This document shows positions 15,724 through 24,866 of a stretch of DNA of 64,000 nucleotides, piece by piece. The position numbers and the translations under genes are program-made. The notes under the pieces were generated by a model. The model had not been told where the DNA came from, did not search any database, and saw nothing but the letters and a program-made list of their open reading frames with translations. Position 1 is the stretch's first letter. Each line of letters begins with the position of its first letter. Source of the stretch: Desertivibrio insolitus. Its GTDB lineage: Bacteria; Actinomycetota; Actinomycetes; Actinomycetales; Microbacteriaceae. Where the stretch lies: contig NZ_JAFIQW010000002.1 in assembly GCF_017355965.1 (NCBI RefSeq), forward strand, positions 393,170 to 457,169. Reading direction: 5' to 3'.

Positions 15724-16719
15724 ATGGATCTCGACGCGTTCGCCCGGGCCCACCAGGACGAGTGGGACGAGCTCGCGCGCCTCGGCCGCAAGCGCCGACT
15801 CGAGGGCTCCGAGCCCGACCGCCTCATCGAGCGGTACCAGGCGGGCGCCGCCGATCTCTCGGCCATTCGCACGAGCGCCGGGCAGTCGATCCAGGGCGAC
15901 CGGCTCTCCCTCGCGCTCTCCAGGGCCCGGCTGCGCTTCACCGGCGCGAGCTCGAACGTGCTGCAGCAGCTGCCGCGGTTCTTCCTCGCCCAGCTGCCGG
16001 CCGCGCTGTACCGCATCCGCTGGCTCACGCTCGCGGTGACCGTCGCGACGATCGTCATCGCCGTGCTGTGGGGCTACTGGGCCTACCGCGACCCGGCGGT
16101 GCTCGCGACGTTCGGCGACGAGGAGTTCCGGCGGCAGTTCGTCGAGGAGGACTTCGTCGCCTACTACTCGGAGAACCCGCCGTCGTCGTTCACGGGCCAG
16201 GTGTGGACGAACAACGCGTGGCTCGCGGCGCAGTGCATCGCCTTCGGCGTGCTCGGCGTGTTCGTGCCGTACCTGCTGTACAACAACGCGCTCAACATCG
16301 GGATGTCGGGCGGGCTGATGTTCGCCTACGACCGCGGCGACATCTTCTTCCTCTACATCCTTCCCCACGGCCAGCTCGAGCTGTACTCGATCTTCGTCGC
16401 CGGAGCGGCGGGGCTCCGCATCTTCTGGGCGTGGATCGCGCCGGGACCGCGCACCCGCCTGGAGTCGCTCGCGACCGAGTCCCGGGCGATCTTCACGGTC
16501 GTCGTCGGCCTCATCCTCGCCCTGCTCGTCTCCGGCGTGGTCGAGGGCTTCGTGACAGGCTCCGCGCTGCCGTTCTGGATCAAGATCCCCATCGGCACGA
16601 TCGCGCTCGTGGCGTTCCTCGTCTACCAGTGGGTTGTCGGCCGCCGGGCGTACCGCGCGGGGCAGACCGGCGACCTCGACGAGTTCGAGGCGGGGGCGCG
16701 GCGGCTCACCGCGGGCTGA
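15724..16719 (+). CDS. SpoIIM-domain membrane protein (stage II sporulation protein M-like)
   Basis: 331 residues. The first about 95 residues are soluble and charged (MDLDAFARAHQDEWDELARL). Several helices follow: LTLAVTVATIVIAVLWGYWA near 100-120, AWLAAQCIAFGVLGVFVPYLL, and others to the C-terminus. The FILPHGQLEL-like segment (LYILPHGQLELYS) and MFAYDRGDIF are hallmarks of the SpoIIM/DUF95 family. Non-sporulating actinobacteria carry it beside RDD, DUF58 and MoxR genes, so the role is likely membrane or envelope related rather than sporulation. ATG 15724 gives the natural hydrophilic start. Confidence 0.88.
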   Translation: MDLDAFARAHQDEWDELARLGRKRRLEGSEPDRLIERYQAGAADLSAIRTSAGQSIQGDRLSLALSRARLRFTGASSNVLQQLPRFFLAQLPAALYRIRWLTLAVTVATIVIAVLWGYWAYRDPAVLATFGDEEFRRQFVEEDFVAYYSENPPSSFTGQVWTNNAWLAAQCIAFGVLGVFVPYLLYNNALNIGMSGGLMFAYDRGDIFFLYILPHGQLELYSIFVAGAAGLRIFWAWIAPGPRTRLESLATESRAIFTVVVGLILALLVSGVVEGFVTGSALPFWIKIPIGTIALVAFLVYQWVVGRRAYRAGQTGDLDEFEAGARRLTAG

Positions 16720-16740
16720 GCCGCGAGGCATCCGCGGAGT

Positions 16741-16796
16741 GCGCAGTTCTCGCCGACTGACGCAGTAGTTGCTGCCCATCCCGGTGAGAAGTGCGC
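16741..16796. repeat. Imperfect inverted repeat, REP-like, in the SpoIIM/DUF58 intergenic region
   Basis: Arms of 11 bases (16741-16751 and 16786-16796) pair with one mismatch across a 34-base loop, between two convergent genes. Inside, GCAGTTCTCGCC and GCAGTAGTTGCTGCC look like diverged copies of one unit. It may be a terminator or a dispersed palindromic element; no second copy was noticed in this window. Confidence 0.35.
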
Positions 16797-16838
16797 GGCG
16801 TGGCGCCGCGGCGGCAACGAACGCCGGCACCGGATGCC

Positions 16839-18152
16839 TCAGAGCCGCCCGGCCGCCTTCAGCGCGATGTAGCGGTCGGCGAGCGCGGGCGGCAGGTCGG
16901 CCGGCGCGCCCGTGACGACCTCCGCCCCGAGCTGGCGGAGCGCCGCCGAGACGCGGGCGGTGTCGAGCAGCGCGCGCTCCGCGGCGGCGGCGCGGTACAC
17001 CTCCGCGCGGTCGCGGCGCTGCTTCGTCGCCTCGAGCACGGCCGGATCGGTGACGGATGCCACGACGACCGTGTGCGTGCGGGTGAGCTGTCCCATGATC
17101 GACAGCAGCCCCCGGGAGGCGCCCGGGGCGTCGATCGCCGTCAGCAGCACGACGAGCGCGTGGCGCGAGGTGATCTCGCGGACGAGCGCGGGCACGGCCG
17201 ACCAGTCGGTCTCGAGCAGCTCGGGCTCGACCGGCGCCATCGTGTCGACGAGACGGGAGAGCAGCTCGGCGCCGACGGCGCCCTGCACGCGTCCGCGCAC
17301 CCGGCGGTCCCACATCGCGAAGTCGACGCGGTCGCCGGCGCGGGAGGCGAGGGCCGAGAGCAGCAGCGCGGCCTCGAACCCGGTGTCGATGCGCGGCTCG
17401 TCGGCGATGCGGGCGGCGGCGGTGCGGCCGGTGTCCTGGATGATCACGACGCGGCGGTCGCGCTCGGGGCGCCAGGTGCGCACGACGAGGGTCGGACCCG
17501 CGGCATCCGGGGCGGTGCGGCGGGCCGTCGCCCGCCAGTCGATCGAGCGCACGTCGTCGCCGCGCACGTACTCGCGCAGCGAGTCGAACTCCGTGCCCTG
17601 ACCGCGCACCATGACGGCGGTGCGGCCGTCGAGCTCGCGCAGGCGGGCGAGCCGGGAGGGCAGGTGCCGGCGGGCGTGGAACGGCGGCAGCACGCGGATC
17701 GCGGCGGGCGCGTCGATCGTCGCCTGGCGCGCGGCGAGGCGGAGCGGCCCGAAGGAGCGCACGGTGACGTGCATCGCCCGCCGCTCGCCGCGGCGGAACG
17801 GCGTGAGGGGGATCGTGACCGCGCGCCGCTCCCCGGCGGGCAGATCGACGCGGGCGCGGGCGGTCGCGGCGCCGGCGGAGGGCTGCCACCCGTCGCGCAC
17901 GATCCCGCGGATCGTCCGCGTGCCCCGGTTGGTGAGCAGCAGCGTCGACTCGACGGTCTCGCCGAGCCGCACGCGCGTGGGCAGCTGCCGCTCGATCCCG
18001 ACCCGGCGCGGCGACCCCGCGAGCGCGAGGTCGACCGCGCCGAGCACGACGCACAGCGCGAGCCAGGCGAAGAACACGAGGGGTTCGCCCGTCGCGACGA
18101 TCGGCACGACGCCGAGCGCGACGAGGAGGACGAACCAGCCCGAGACTGTCAC
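16839..18152 (-). CDS. DUF58 domain protein
   Basis: 437 residues. Two N-terminal hydrophobic helices (FVLLVALGVVPIVATG; VFFAWLALCVVLGAVDLAL) lead to a beta-rich extracytoplasmic or peripheral domain. The DUF58 core follows: GTEFDSLREYVRGDDVRSIDWRATAR (about 223-248), and a von Willebrand A-like segment (RRVVIIQDTGRTAA). DUF58 proteins nearly always pair with MoxR ATPases and are thought to be their partners or substrates. The GTG start shares a base with the moxR stop (TAGTG), indicating translational coupling. Confidence 0.88.
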   Translation of the reverse strand: MTVSGWFVLLVALGVVPIVATGEPLVFFAWLALCVVLGAVDLALAGSPRRVGIERQLPTRVRLGETVESTLLLTNRGTRTIRGIVRDGWQPSAGAATARARVDLPAGERRAVTIPLTPFRRGERRAMHVTVRSFGPLRLAARQATIDAPAAIRVLPPFHARRHLPSRLARLRELDGRTAVMVRGQGTEFDSLREYVRGDDVRSIDWRATARRTAPDAAGPTLVVRTWRPERDRRVVIIQDTGRTAAARIADEPRIDTGFEAALLLSALASRAGDRVDFAMWDRRVRGRVQGAVGAELLSRLVDTMAPVEPELLETDWSAVPALVREITSRHALVVLLTAIDAPGASRGLLSIMGQLTRTHTVVVASVTDPAVLEATKQRRDRAEVYRAAAAERALLDTARVSAALRQLGAEVVTGAPADLPPALADRYIALKAAGRL

Positions 18153-19102
18153 TAGATCGGCACCCGCACCTGCTGGAGGATCGACGTGAGGATCGTGTCG
18201 GCGGAGACGCCCTCGAGCTCCGCCTCGGGGCGCAGCGCGAGGCGGTGGCGGAGCACCGGCAGGGCCATCGCCTGCACGTGGTCCGGCGTGATCGCGTCGA
18301 GCCCGTTGAGCCACGCCCACGCCTTCGACGCGGCGAGGAGCGCGGTCGTGCCGCGGGGGCTGACCCCGAGCCGCACCGAGGGGCTCTCGCGGGTCGCGCG
18401 GGCGAGGTCGACGATGTAGGCGAGCACGTCGGGGGAGGCGCCGACCCGCACGACCTCGGCCTGGGCGGCCTGCAGCTCCGCGGGTCCGAGCACGGGCGTG
18501 ACTCCCGCGGCGTCGAGGTTGCGGGGGTTGAAGCCGCCCGCGTGCCGGTACAGCACCTGGAACTCGGTGTCGCGGTCGGGCACCTGCAGCACGAGCTTCA
18601 GCAGGAAGCGGTCGAGCTGTGCCTCCGGCAGCGTGTAGGTGCCCTCGTACTCGATCGGGTTCTGCGTCGCCGCGACGAGGAACGGCGACGGCAGCGGACG
18701 GGTCTGCCCGTCGGCCGTGACCTGCCGCTCCTCCATCGCCTCGAGCAGCGACGACTGCGTCTTCGGGGGCGTGCGGTTGATCTCGTCGGCCAGCAGCAGG
18801 TTCGTGAAGACCGGGCCCTCGCGGAACTCGAACTCGCCGAGCTTCGCGTCGTAGACCACCGAGCCCGTCACATCGCCGGGCATGAGATCGGGGGTGAACT
18901 GCACGCGCTTCGTGTCGAGGCTCAGGGTGCGGCTGAGCGTGCGCACGAGCAGCGTCTTGGCGACGCCGGGCACGCCCTCGAGCAGCACGTGCCCCTGGGC
19001 GAGCAGCGCGATCAGCAGGCCGGTCACCGCGCCGTCCTGCCCGACCACGGACTTCGCCACCTCGGTCCGCACACGCCCGAAGGCCTGTCTCAGCTCGCTC
19101 AT
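18152..19102 (-). CDS. MoxR-family AAA+ ATPase
   Basis: 316 residues. Walker A region LLEGVPGVAKTLLVRTL (residues about 40-56), Walker B NLLLADEINRTPPKTQSSLL, sensor 1 FLVAATQNPIEYEGTYTLPE and the AAA lid domain are all intact. The family chaperones or activates vWA/DUF58 partner proteins; here the partner lies immediately downstream. AAAGGGA precedes the ATG. It forms an apparent operon with the DUF4350, DUF4129 and membrane genes upstream, which overlap by four bases each, and is separated from DUF4350 by 44 bases. Confidence 0.93.
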   Translation of the reverse strand: MSELRQAFGRVRTEVAKSVVGQDGAVTGLLIALLAQGHVLLEGVPGVAKTLLVRTLSRTLSLDTKRVQFTPDLMPGDVTGSVVYDAKLGEFEFREGPVFTNLLLADEINRTPPKTQSSLLEAMEERQVTADGQTRPLPSPFLVAATQNPIEYEGTYTLPEAQLDRFLLKLVLQVPDRDTEFQVLYRHAGGFNPRNLDAAGVTPVLGPAELQAAQAEVVRVGASPDVLAYIVDLARATRESPSVRLGVSPRGTTALLAASKAWAWLNGLDAITPDHVQAMALPVLRHRLALRPEAELEGVSADTILTSILQQVRVPI

Positions 19103-19146
19103 CGCATCGTTCCCTTTCGTGTTGTCCGCATCCGGATGACTCGCGC

Positions 19147-20307
19147 TCAGTGCGCCCGGGTCGCCTGCTCGACCGCGCGCTCGAGGCGGAGCAGCTCGTC
19201 GGACAGCGCGACGAGGTCGGCGTCGTGCTCCGGCGCACGGTCGACGAGCAGCTGTCGGAGCCCGGCGGCGTCCGTGCCGAGCACCCTCGCCGTCGCGGCG
19301 ACGATCTCGTCGACCCCGGCGCTGCGGGGCAGCCCCAGCCGGCCGGCCAGGCGCTCGAGCGTGCCGAGCCGCAGGGCGTCGAGCGCGCGCGTGCGCGCCG
19401 AGGAGTTCTCGTACAGCCGCGCGCGGCCCTCCATGGTCTCGCTCGACTTCACGACGACGGGCAGGTTCTCGACGACGAGAGGACCGAAGCGGCGCCCGCG
19501 CCACACCATCGCGGCGATGCCTGCGAGCACGAGCAGCCCGGAGGCGGGTGGCAGCCACTGCGGGGTCAGTTCGCCGAGCGTCGGTGCCTCGGCGATGTCG
19601 ACGTCGAGCGGCGAGGGGAGGTACCAGACGAGCCGCCCGCTCCGCCCGAGCAGGCTGAGCGCGAAGGCGGCGTTGCCCTCCCGCACGATCGAGTCGTTCT
19701 GCAGCGGCAGCAGCGACCCCAGCACGACGGTGTCACCCGTCTCGACGACCGAGAAGCGGTCGTCGGCGAGCTCGTAGCAGCCGCTCGCGCCGCCGGTGTC
19801 GTAGACGGTTCCGTCGAGCCACAGCGTGCCGCCGTCCTCCGCCGCTCCGAGCGCGCAGCCGGGCTCCACGGCCTCGGGTTCCGGCGCGAACGCGTCCTCG
19901 TCCTCGTCGAGCTCCGGTGCGAGCGCGGCGAGGTCGGTGTCGTCGGGCTGCACGAGGATCAGCCGCGCCGAGGCATCCGCGAGCTCGTCGAACCGCGCAT
20001 CGTCGAGGAAGTTGTTGGGGTCGTAGACGAGCACGTCGGCACCGGATGCCTCCCTGATCGCCTGCTCGAACGAGGCCGCGCCCGACACGTCGACGCCCTC
20101 GTCGCGCAGCACCTCGACCACGGCTCGGCTGCCCTCGGGGGCGGGGTTCTCGGGGCTGAGCGGCGAACCGTCGCCCCCGCCGGTGGTCAGCAGCAGCGTC
20201 GCGACGGCGACCACGAGCAGGAACGTGACCGCGATGATCCAGAAGCGCACGCGACGGAGTCCCGCGCGGACGGTCGGGGTGGAGACCGTCGTTCCCGGTG
20301 CGCTCAC
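19147..20307 (-). CDS. DUF4350 domain membrane protein
   Basis: 386 residues. One N-terminal helix (FWIIAVTFLLVVAVATLLLTT), an extracytoplasmic DUF4350 domain (ENPAPEGSRAVVEVLRDEGVDV start) rich in acidic residues, and a second helix (LPPASGLLVLAGIAAMVW) near 250. A cytoplasmic tail with the family segment FGPLVVENLPVVVKSSETMEGRARLYE follows. Function unknown; it accompanies MoxR/DUF58 clusters widely. The GTG start overlaps the stop of the DUF4129 gene (GTGA). Confidence 0.85.
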   Translation of the reverse strand: MSAPGTTVSTPTVRAGLRRVRFWIIAVTFLLVVAVATLLLTTGGGDGSPLSPENPAPEGSRAVVEVLRDEGVDVSGAASFEQAIREASGADVLVYDPNNFLDDARFDELADASARLILVQPDDTDLAALAPELDEDEDAFAPEPEAVEPGCALGAAEDGGTLWLDGTVYDTGGASGCYELADDRFSVVETGDTVVLGSLLPLQNDSIVREGNAAFALSLLGRSGRLVWYLPSPLDVDIAEAPTLGELTPQWLPPASGLLVLAGIAAMVWRGRRFGPLVVENLPVVVKSSETMEGRARLYENSSARTRALDALRLGTLERLAGRLGLPRSAGVDEIVAATARVLGTDAAGLRQLLVDRAPEHDADLVALSDELLRLERAVEQATRAH

Positions 20308-20945
20308 GCGGCGACCGCCAGGCGCGGGGTGGCGGAGCGGATGTCGCGCTCGAGCTCGGCGACCGACGCGTACTCGGCGGCGCTGCCGACGCGCCCGAGG
20401 TAGCGCACCCCGTCGAAGGTCGTCGCCGCGGCCTCGAGGCGCCAGCCGTGGTCGGGGAAGGCCTCGGCGGCGCGCCGGGCGAAGTCGTGCGCGGTCGATC
20501 CGGGGCTCGGCGTCACGATCGTGCGCTCGGCGAGGCCGCGGGCGATGGCGCGATACATCTCGGGGATCGCGGCGGCGAAGTCTCCTCGGGCGGCGGCGGC
20601 CTCGGCCGCCTCACGCAGTTCGTCGGCGCTCCGCCCGTCGCGGGCGCCGAACAGCTCGAACGACGCGACGCTCCTGCGATTGAGGCGCGGCAGTCCGAAG
20701 ACCACGAACGCCACGACGAGCGCGGCGGCGACGGCGAGCCCGATCAGCAGCAGCGCGAGGGCGGGAGGGCCCTCGAGCTCGCCGAACTGCAGGCCCGCGA
20801 GCCAGTCCTGCACAGCCTCGGCCACGAGGTCGAACCAGGTCGGCCGGGCCGCCTGGTACTCGGGCTTCGACAGCTCCTCGAGCAGGCGGTCCCGCGCGTC
20901 CTCCGGCGTGCCGGGGTCGACGGGCACCTCGGCGGGGAGGATCAC
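20304..20945 (-). CDS. DUF4129 domain protein
   Basis: 213 residues. A soluble N-terminus with RLLEELSKPEYQAARPTWFD, one helix (LALLLIGLAVAAALVVAFVVFG) near 65-85, then the cytoplasmic DUF4129 domain with AAIPEMYRAIARGLAERTI and STAHDFARRAAEAFP. It is a regular member of MoxR-DUF58-DUF4350 operons. The GTG at 20945 is chosen because it overlaps the upstream stop (GTGA) and GGGGAGG lies partly over it in the preceding gene end. The biochemical role is not established. Confidence 0.82.
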   Translation of the reverse strand: MILPAEVPVDPGTPEDARDRLLEELSKPEYQAARPTWFDLVAEAVQDWLAGLQFGELEGPPALALLLIGLAVAAALVVAFVVFGLPRLNRRSVASFELFGARDGRSADELREAAEAAAARGDFAAAIPEMYRAIARGLAERTIVTPSPGSTAHDFARRAAEAFPDHGWRLEAAATTFDGVRYLGRVGSAAEYASVAELERDIRSATPRLAVAA

Positions 20946-22339
20946 GCCCGCCCGCCCTGCGGCCGGGCCGCGTCGCGCGGGCGGAAGGGATCCGCGGCAT
21001 CCGTCGCGCCCGCCTGCCGCGCCTCGACGAAACGCTGCAGGTCGAGGTCGAGCCCCTCCTTGCGCATCCGGAGGTCGAGGTAGAGCAGGGCGGTCGTGGC
21101 GGACTGCACGACGAGGGCGGCCGCGACGAACGCGACGGTGACGAGCAGCGTCAGCAGCAGCACCGCGACGCCGAGCACCCCCGCGAGGGCGGGGTTCGCC
21201 CCGGTCGGGTCGACGAGCAGGATCAGCATCGGTGCGAGGAGCGTCACGGGCACCGAGACGACGTTCGCGATGACGTTCACGATCACCGCGACGAGCAGGA
21301 TGATGCCGAACGTGCGCCAGAAGTAGCCGCCGACGAGGGTCCACGACCGTCGCACGGCCGCGAGCAGCGGCAGGCGCTCGAGCACGATCGCGCTCGGCAC
21401 GAACGCGAGCCGGGTGCTGAGCCACGCGTAGAGCACGACGAGGGCGAGCGTGCCCAGAATGCCGACGATCACGCCGATCGCGACCCCCGCGCCGCCCCCG
21501 ATCACCATGAGCGGGATGACGAGGAGCAGCAGCAGCCCGATCGCGAGCAGCACCGCGAGCGTGAGCACGAACGCCCAGCCGATCAGCGCGCCGATGCGGC
21601 CCCGGGCGAGGGCCACGAGCTCGCGGAAGCGCAGCTTCTCGCCGAGGGTGCCGCGGGCGACCTCGAGCACGATGACGCCCTGCAGCACGCTCGTCACGAT
21701 GAGCGACAGCACGGCGGGCACGAGCGAGGAGAGCAGCAGGATGCCGACCGAGCCGGCCTGCACCGCGTCGTAGTCGGCGGGGTCGGCGTTCTCGACGCGG
21801 TTGAACGCGGCGACCGCGACGAAGCCGACGAGCAGCCCCGAGATCACGGCGACGAGGCCCTGCAGCAGCAGCGACGCCCCGAAGGTCGGGCGCGGATTGC
21901 GGCGGAGCACCTGGAACGACGCCCCGAGCAGGGTGCCGAGGGTCATGGGGCGCAGCGGCACGAGGCCGGGCTTCGGCGGCGGGGCCCACCCGGGACGGGC
22001 GCCAGGGGCGGAGCCGAAGGGTTGCCCGGCGGGGGTGCCGAACGGCTGCCCGGCTGGAGCGGCGAACGGCTGCTGCGGCGCGCCGACGGGTTGCTGGGTC
22101 GGCGCCGCGAACGGCTGCCCGGTCTGCGGCTGCGACCAGCCGTACTGCGACGGAGCGGCGGGCGCGCCGAAGGGCTGCGGCGGGGCGGATGCCGCGGGCG
22201 GCTGCGGCGCCGCGAACGGCTGCGCGGGCGAGCCCTGCTGCTGCGGCGGGGCGGGCGGTACGGGCGGGGCCGGCGGCGGAGGAGGCGTCGCTCCCACGGG
22301 CGGGCGCTCGCGGTCGGCGCCCTCCTGTGCGTCGCTCAC
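20942..22339 (-). CDS. Polytopic membrane protein with Pro/Gln-rich cytoplasmic head
   Basis: 465 residues. Residues 1-125 are low-complexity Pro/Ala/Gln with repeats of Q-P-F-(A/G)-(A/T)-P. The remainder starts LVPLRPMTLGTLLGASFQVLRRNP, the usual entry of the glycerophosphoryl diester phosphodiesterase membrane-domain family, and contains about six helices in pairs. No phosphodiesterase catalytic domain is present. It is the promoter-proximal gene of the MoxR/DUF cluster, divergent from mtrA, with a GGAGGG ribosome binding site. The role is unknown, perhaps membrane remodelling in the same system. Confidence 0.75.
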   Translation of the reverse strand: MSDAQEGADRERPPVGATPPPPPAPPVPPAPPQQQGSPAQPFAAPQPPAASAPPQPFGAPAAPSQYGWSQPQTGQPFAAPTQQPVGAPQQPFAAPAGQPFGTPAGQPFGSAPGARPGWAPPPKPGLVPLRPMTLGTLLGASFQVLRRNPRPTFGASLLLQGLVAVISGLLVGFVAVAAFNRVENADPADYDAVQAGSVGILLLSSLVPAVLSLIVTSVLQGVIVLEVARGTLGEKLRFRELVALARGRIGALIGWAFVLTLAVLLAIGLLLLLVIPLMVIGGGAGVAIGVIVGILGTLALVVLYAWLSTRLAFVPSAIVLERLPLLAAVRRSWTLVGGYFWRTFGIILLVAVIVNVIANVVSVPVTLLAPMLILLVDPTGANPALAGVLGVAVLLLTLLVTVAFVAAALVVQSATTALLYLDLRMRKEGLDLDLQRFVEARQAGATDAADPFRPRDAARPQGGRA

Positions 22340-22453
22340 GGACCCTCCCTCCGCGGGCGATCCCTCCGCCCGGCAGTCATGTTCCCACAGCCCGCCGCGA
22401 CCACGAAGCGGAGCGGGAGAGCGGGCGCCCGAGCCCCCGTGTCGCGGGACCGT

Positions 22454-22459
22454 TACTCT
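22454..22459 (+). promoter_or_regulatory. Candidate -10 of mtrA
   Basis: TACTCT, about 42 bases before the mtrA ATG; AAGGA at the end of the leader is the ribosome binding site. Confidence 0.4.
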
Positions 22460-22500
22460 GGTGCCCAGCGCCGCGCGGGCGGCCCCGACAGAAGGACCAG

Positions 22501-23187
22501 ATGAGCTCCCGAATCCTCGTCGTCGACGACGACACCGCGCTCGCCGAGATGATCGGAATCGTCCTGCGCACCGAGGGCTTCGAGCCGACCTTCTGCGCGG
22601 ACGGCGACGAGGCGCTCGGCACGTTCCGCGAGACGAAGCCCGACCTCGTGCTGCTCGACCTCATGCTGCCGGGCACCGACGGGATCGAGGTGTGCGGCCG
22701 CATCCGTGCCGAGTCCGGGGTGCCGATCATCATGCTGACCGCCAAGGGCGACACGACCGACGTCGTGGCCGGCCTCGAGAGCGGCGCCGACGACTACGTC
22801 GTGAAGCCGTTCAACCCGAAGGAGCTCGTCGCCCGCATCCGCACGCGGCTCCGCCCGGCCCCGCAGACGCAGGCCGACACGCTGCAGATCGGCGACCTCG
22901 AGATCGACGTCGCCGGCCACGAGGTGCGCCGCGGCGACACGAAGATCGCGCTCACCCCGCTCGAGTTCGAGCTCCTCCTCGCCCTCGCGCTGAAGCCGCA
23001 GCAGGTGTTCACCCGCGAGATGCTGCTCGAGCAGGTGTGGGGCTACCACTACAAGGCCGACACCCGCCTCGTGAACGTGCACGTGCAGCGGCTCCGGGCG
23101 AAGATCGAGGAAGACCCGGACAACCCCAAGATCGTCACGACCGTGCGCGGCGTCGGCTACCGGGCCGGCTCCTCCTCGTCCTCCTGA
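22501..23187 (+). CDS. mtrA: Response regulator MtrA (OmpR family)
   Basis: 228 residues. Receiver domain with acidic pair VVDDDTAL, phospho-acceptor Asp in LVLLDLMLPGTDG, Thr switch MLTAKGD and Lys in VVKPFNPKEL. A winged-helix domain follows with LTPLEFELLLALA and VWGYHYKADTRLVNVHVQRL. The near-exact MtrA wing (GYHYKADTRLVNVHVQRLR) together with mtrB and lpqB downstream identifies it. MtrA controls cell-wall hydrolases, division and osmotic responses. Eleven bases separate it from mtrB. Confidence 0.96.
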   Translation: MSSRILVVDDDTALAEMIGIVLRTEGFEPTFCADGDEALGTFRETKPDLVLLDLMLPGTDGIEVCGRIRAESGVPIIMLTAKGDTTDVVAGLESGADDYVVKPFNPKELVARIRTRLRPAPQTQADTLQIGDLEIDVAGHEVRRGDTKIALTPLEFELLLALALKPQQVFTREMLLEQVWGYHYKADTRLVNVHVQRLRAKIEEDPDNPKIVTTVRGVGYRAGSSSSS

Positions 23188-23198
23188 TCGGTCAGGCC

Positions 23199-24866
23199 AT
23201 GACGGGTCGCCGCATCGTCGACCTCCTGCGCAAGGTGCCGGAGTTCTGGCGCACGTCGCTGCAGTTCCGCGCCGTCGCGTCGACGATGCTGCTCTCGGGC
23301 TTCGTCGTGACGCTCATCGTCTCGTCGATGGTCGTGTCGATCGGCACGAACCTCTTCGAGGCCCGGCGCGACCAGATCGAGACCGAGGCCGAGCGCGCGA
23401 CGCTCCGCGCCCAGTCCCTCTTCGACAACTCGACGGCGACGCAGGGCACCGAGCTCGACACCCTCGGGGCGGAGGCGCGCAACGCGATCCTGCAGTCGAC
23501 CTCGACCCCGTCGAGCACCGACATCGCGATCTTCCGCGTCGAGGGGCAGGAGGTCGGGCAGGCCGTCCTGCAGAACCAGACGAGCCCGGGCTTCCCCGAC
23601 GACCAGCCGACCGACGACCTGCGCGCCTCGGTGGCCTCGCAGGCCGACCGGGTGAGCCTCGGCGAACGGGGCAGCCTCTTCCTGCAGTCGATCACGGTGC
23701 CTCGGGAGGACGCCCCGGACGTTCCGGGGCTTATCGTCGGCTCCCTGCTCACCGTCCCGGGCAGCGGCGTGTACGAGCTCTATCTCGTCTTCGACCTCAG
23801 TGACACCCAGGAGACGCTCACGACGGTGCAGCAGACGCTCGCGATCGGCAGTATCGCCCTGCTCGCGCTCATCGCGATCGTCACGTGGGTCGTCGTGCGG
23901 TTCGTCGTCGGGCCGATCCGCGAGGCCGCCGAGACGAGTGAACGGCTCGCTGCGGGGGAGCTCGAGGTGCGGCTGCCCGAGCGGGGCGAGGACGTGCTCG
24001 CGACCCTCGCCCGATCCTTCAACGGCATGGCCGACAGCCTGCAGTCGCAGATCACGCAGCTCGCGGAACTCTCGCGCGTGCAGCAGCGCTTCGTGTCGGA
24101 TGTCTCGCACGAGCTGCGCACTCCGCTCACGACCATCCGCCTCGCCGGCGACGTGCTCTACGACGCCCGCGACGACTTCCCGCCGACGACCGCGCGCACG
24201 GCGGAACTGCTGCACGACCAGATCGAGCGCTTCGAGACGCTCCTCGCCGACCTGCTCGAGGTCTCCCGCTTCGACGCCGGCGCCGTGGAGCTCGAGACCG
24301 AGCCGACGAACCTCGTGCGGCTGGCCGAGGACGCGATGGAGCAGATGCGCCCGCTCGCGGTCGAGCACGGGTCGAACCTCCGCCTCGTCGCCCTCGGCGG
24401 CTACTTCGACGCCGAGGTCGACCCCCGTCGGGTGCGCCGCATCATGCGCAACCTGCTCGGCAACGCGGTCGAGCACGGCGAGGGCCGCGACATCGTCGTC
24501 ACGGTCGACAGCAACGAGGAGGCGGTCGCGCTCGCCGTGCGCGACTACGGCGTCGGCATGGACGAGGACCAGGTCGAGCACGTGTTCGACAGGTTCTGGC
24601 GCGGCGACCCCTCCCGCAAGCGCACGATCGGCGGCACCGGCCTCGGTCTCGCGATCTCGCTCGAGGACGCGCTGCTGCACCGCGGCTGGCTCGAGGCGTG
24701 GTCGCGGAAGGGCGCCGGGGCGTGCTTCCGCCTGACCCTTCCGCGCGACATCGACGTGCCGATCACGGTCTCGCCGCTGCCGCTCCCGCCGGCCGACGCG
24801 GAGCCGCGTCCGGCGACCGCCCCGATCCCCACGCTCCGCGCGCCGCGGGGGGAGCGGGTGCGATGA
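23199..24866 (+). CDS. mtrB: Sensor histidine kinase MtrB
   Basis: 555 residues. First helix VASTMLLSGFVVTLIVSSMVV, extracytoplasmic sensor of about 170 residues, second helix IGSIALLALIAIVTWVVVRFV, HAMP (PIREAAETSERLAAGELEVR), HisKA with the phospho-accepting His in SDVSHELRTPLTTIRLAGD, and HATPase_c with N box MRNLLGNAVEHG and G boxes DYGVGMDED / GGTGLGLAIS. It partners MtrA. ATG 23199 begins MTGRRIVDLLRKVPEFW. The last bases overlap lpqB (ATGA). Confidence 0.95.
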   Translation: MTGRRIVDLLRKVPEFWRTSLQFRAVASTMLLSGFVVTLIVSSMVVSIGTNLFEARRDQIETEAERATLRAQSLFDNSTATQGTELDTLGAEARNAILQSTSTPSSTDIAIFRVEGQEVGQAVLQNQTSPGFPDDQPTDDLRASVASQADRVSLGERGSLFLQSITVPREDAPDVPGLIVGSLLTVPGSGVYELYLVFDLSDTQETLTTVQQTLAIGSIALLALIAIVTWVVVRFVVGPIREAAETSERLAAGELEVRLPERGEDVLATLARSFNGMADSLQSQITQLAELSRVQQRFVSDVSHELRTPLTTIRLAGDVLYDARDDFPPTTARTAELLHDQIERFETLLADLLEVSRFDAGAVELETEPTNLVRLAEDAMEQMRPLAVEHGSNLRLVALGGYFDAEVDPRRVRRIMRNLLGNAVEHGEGRDIVVTVDSNEEAVALAVRDYGVGMDEDQVEHVFDRFWRGDPSRKRTIGGTGLGLAISLEDALLHRGWLEAWSRKGAGACFRLTLPRDIDVPITVSPLPLPPADAEPRPATAPIPTLRAPRGERVR

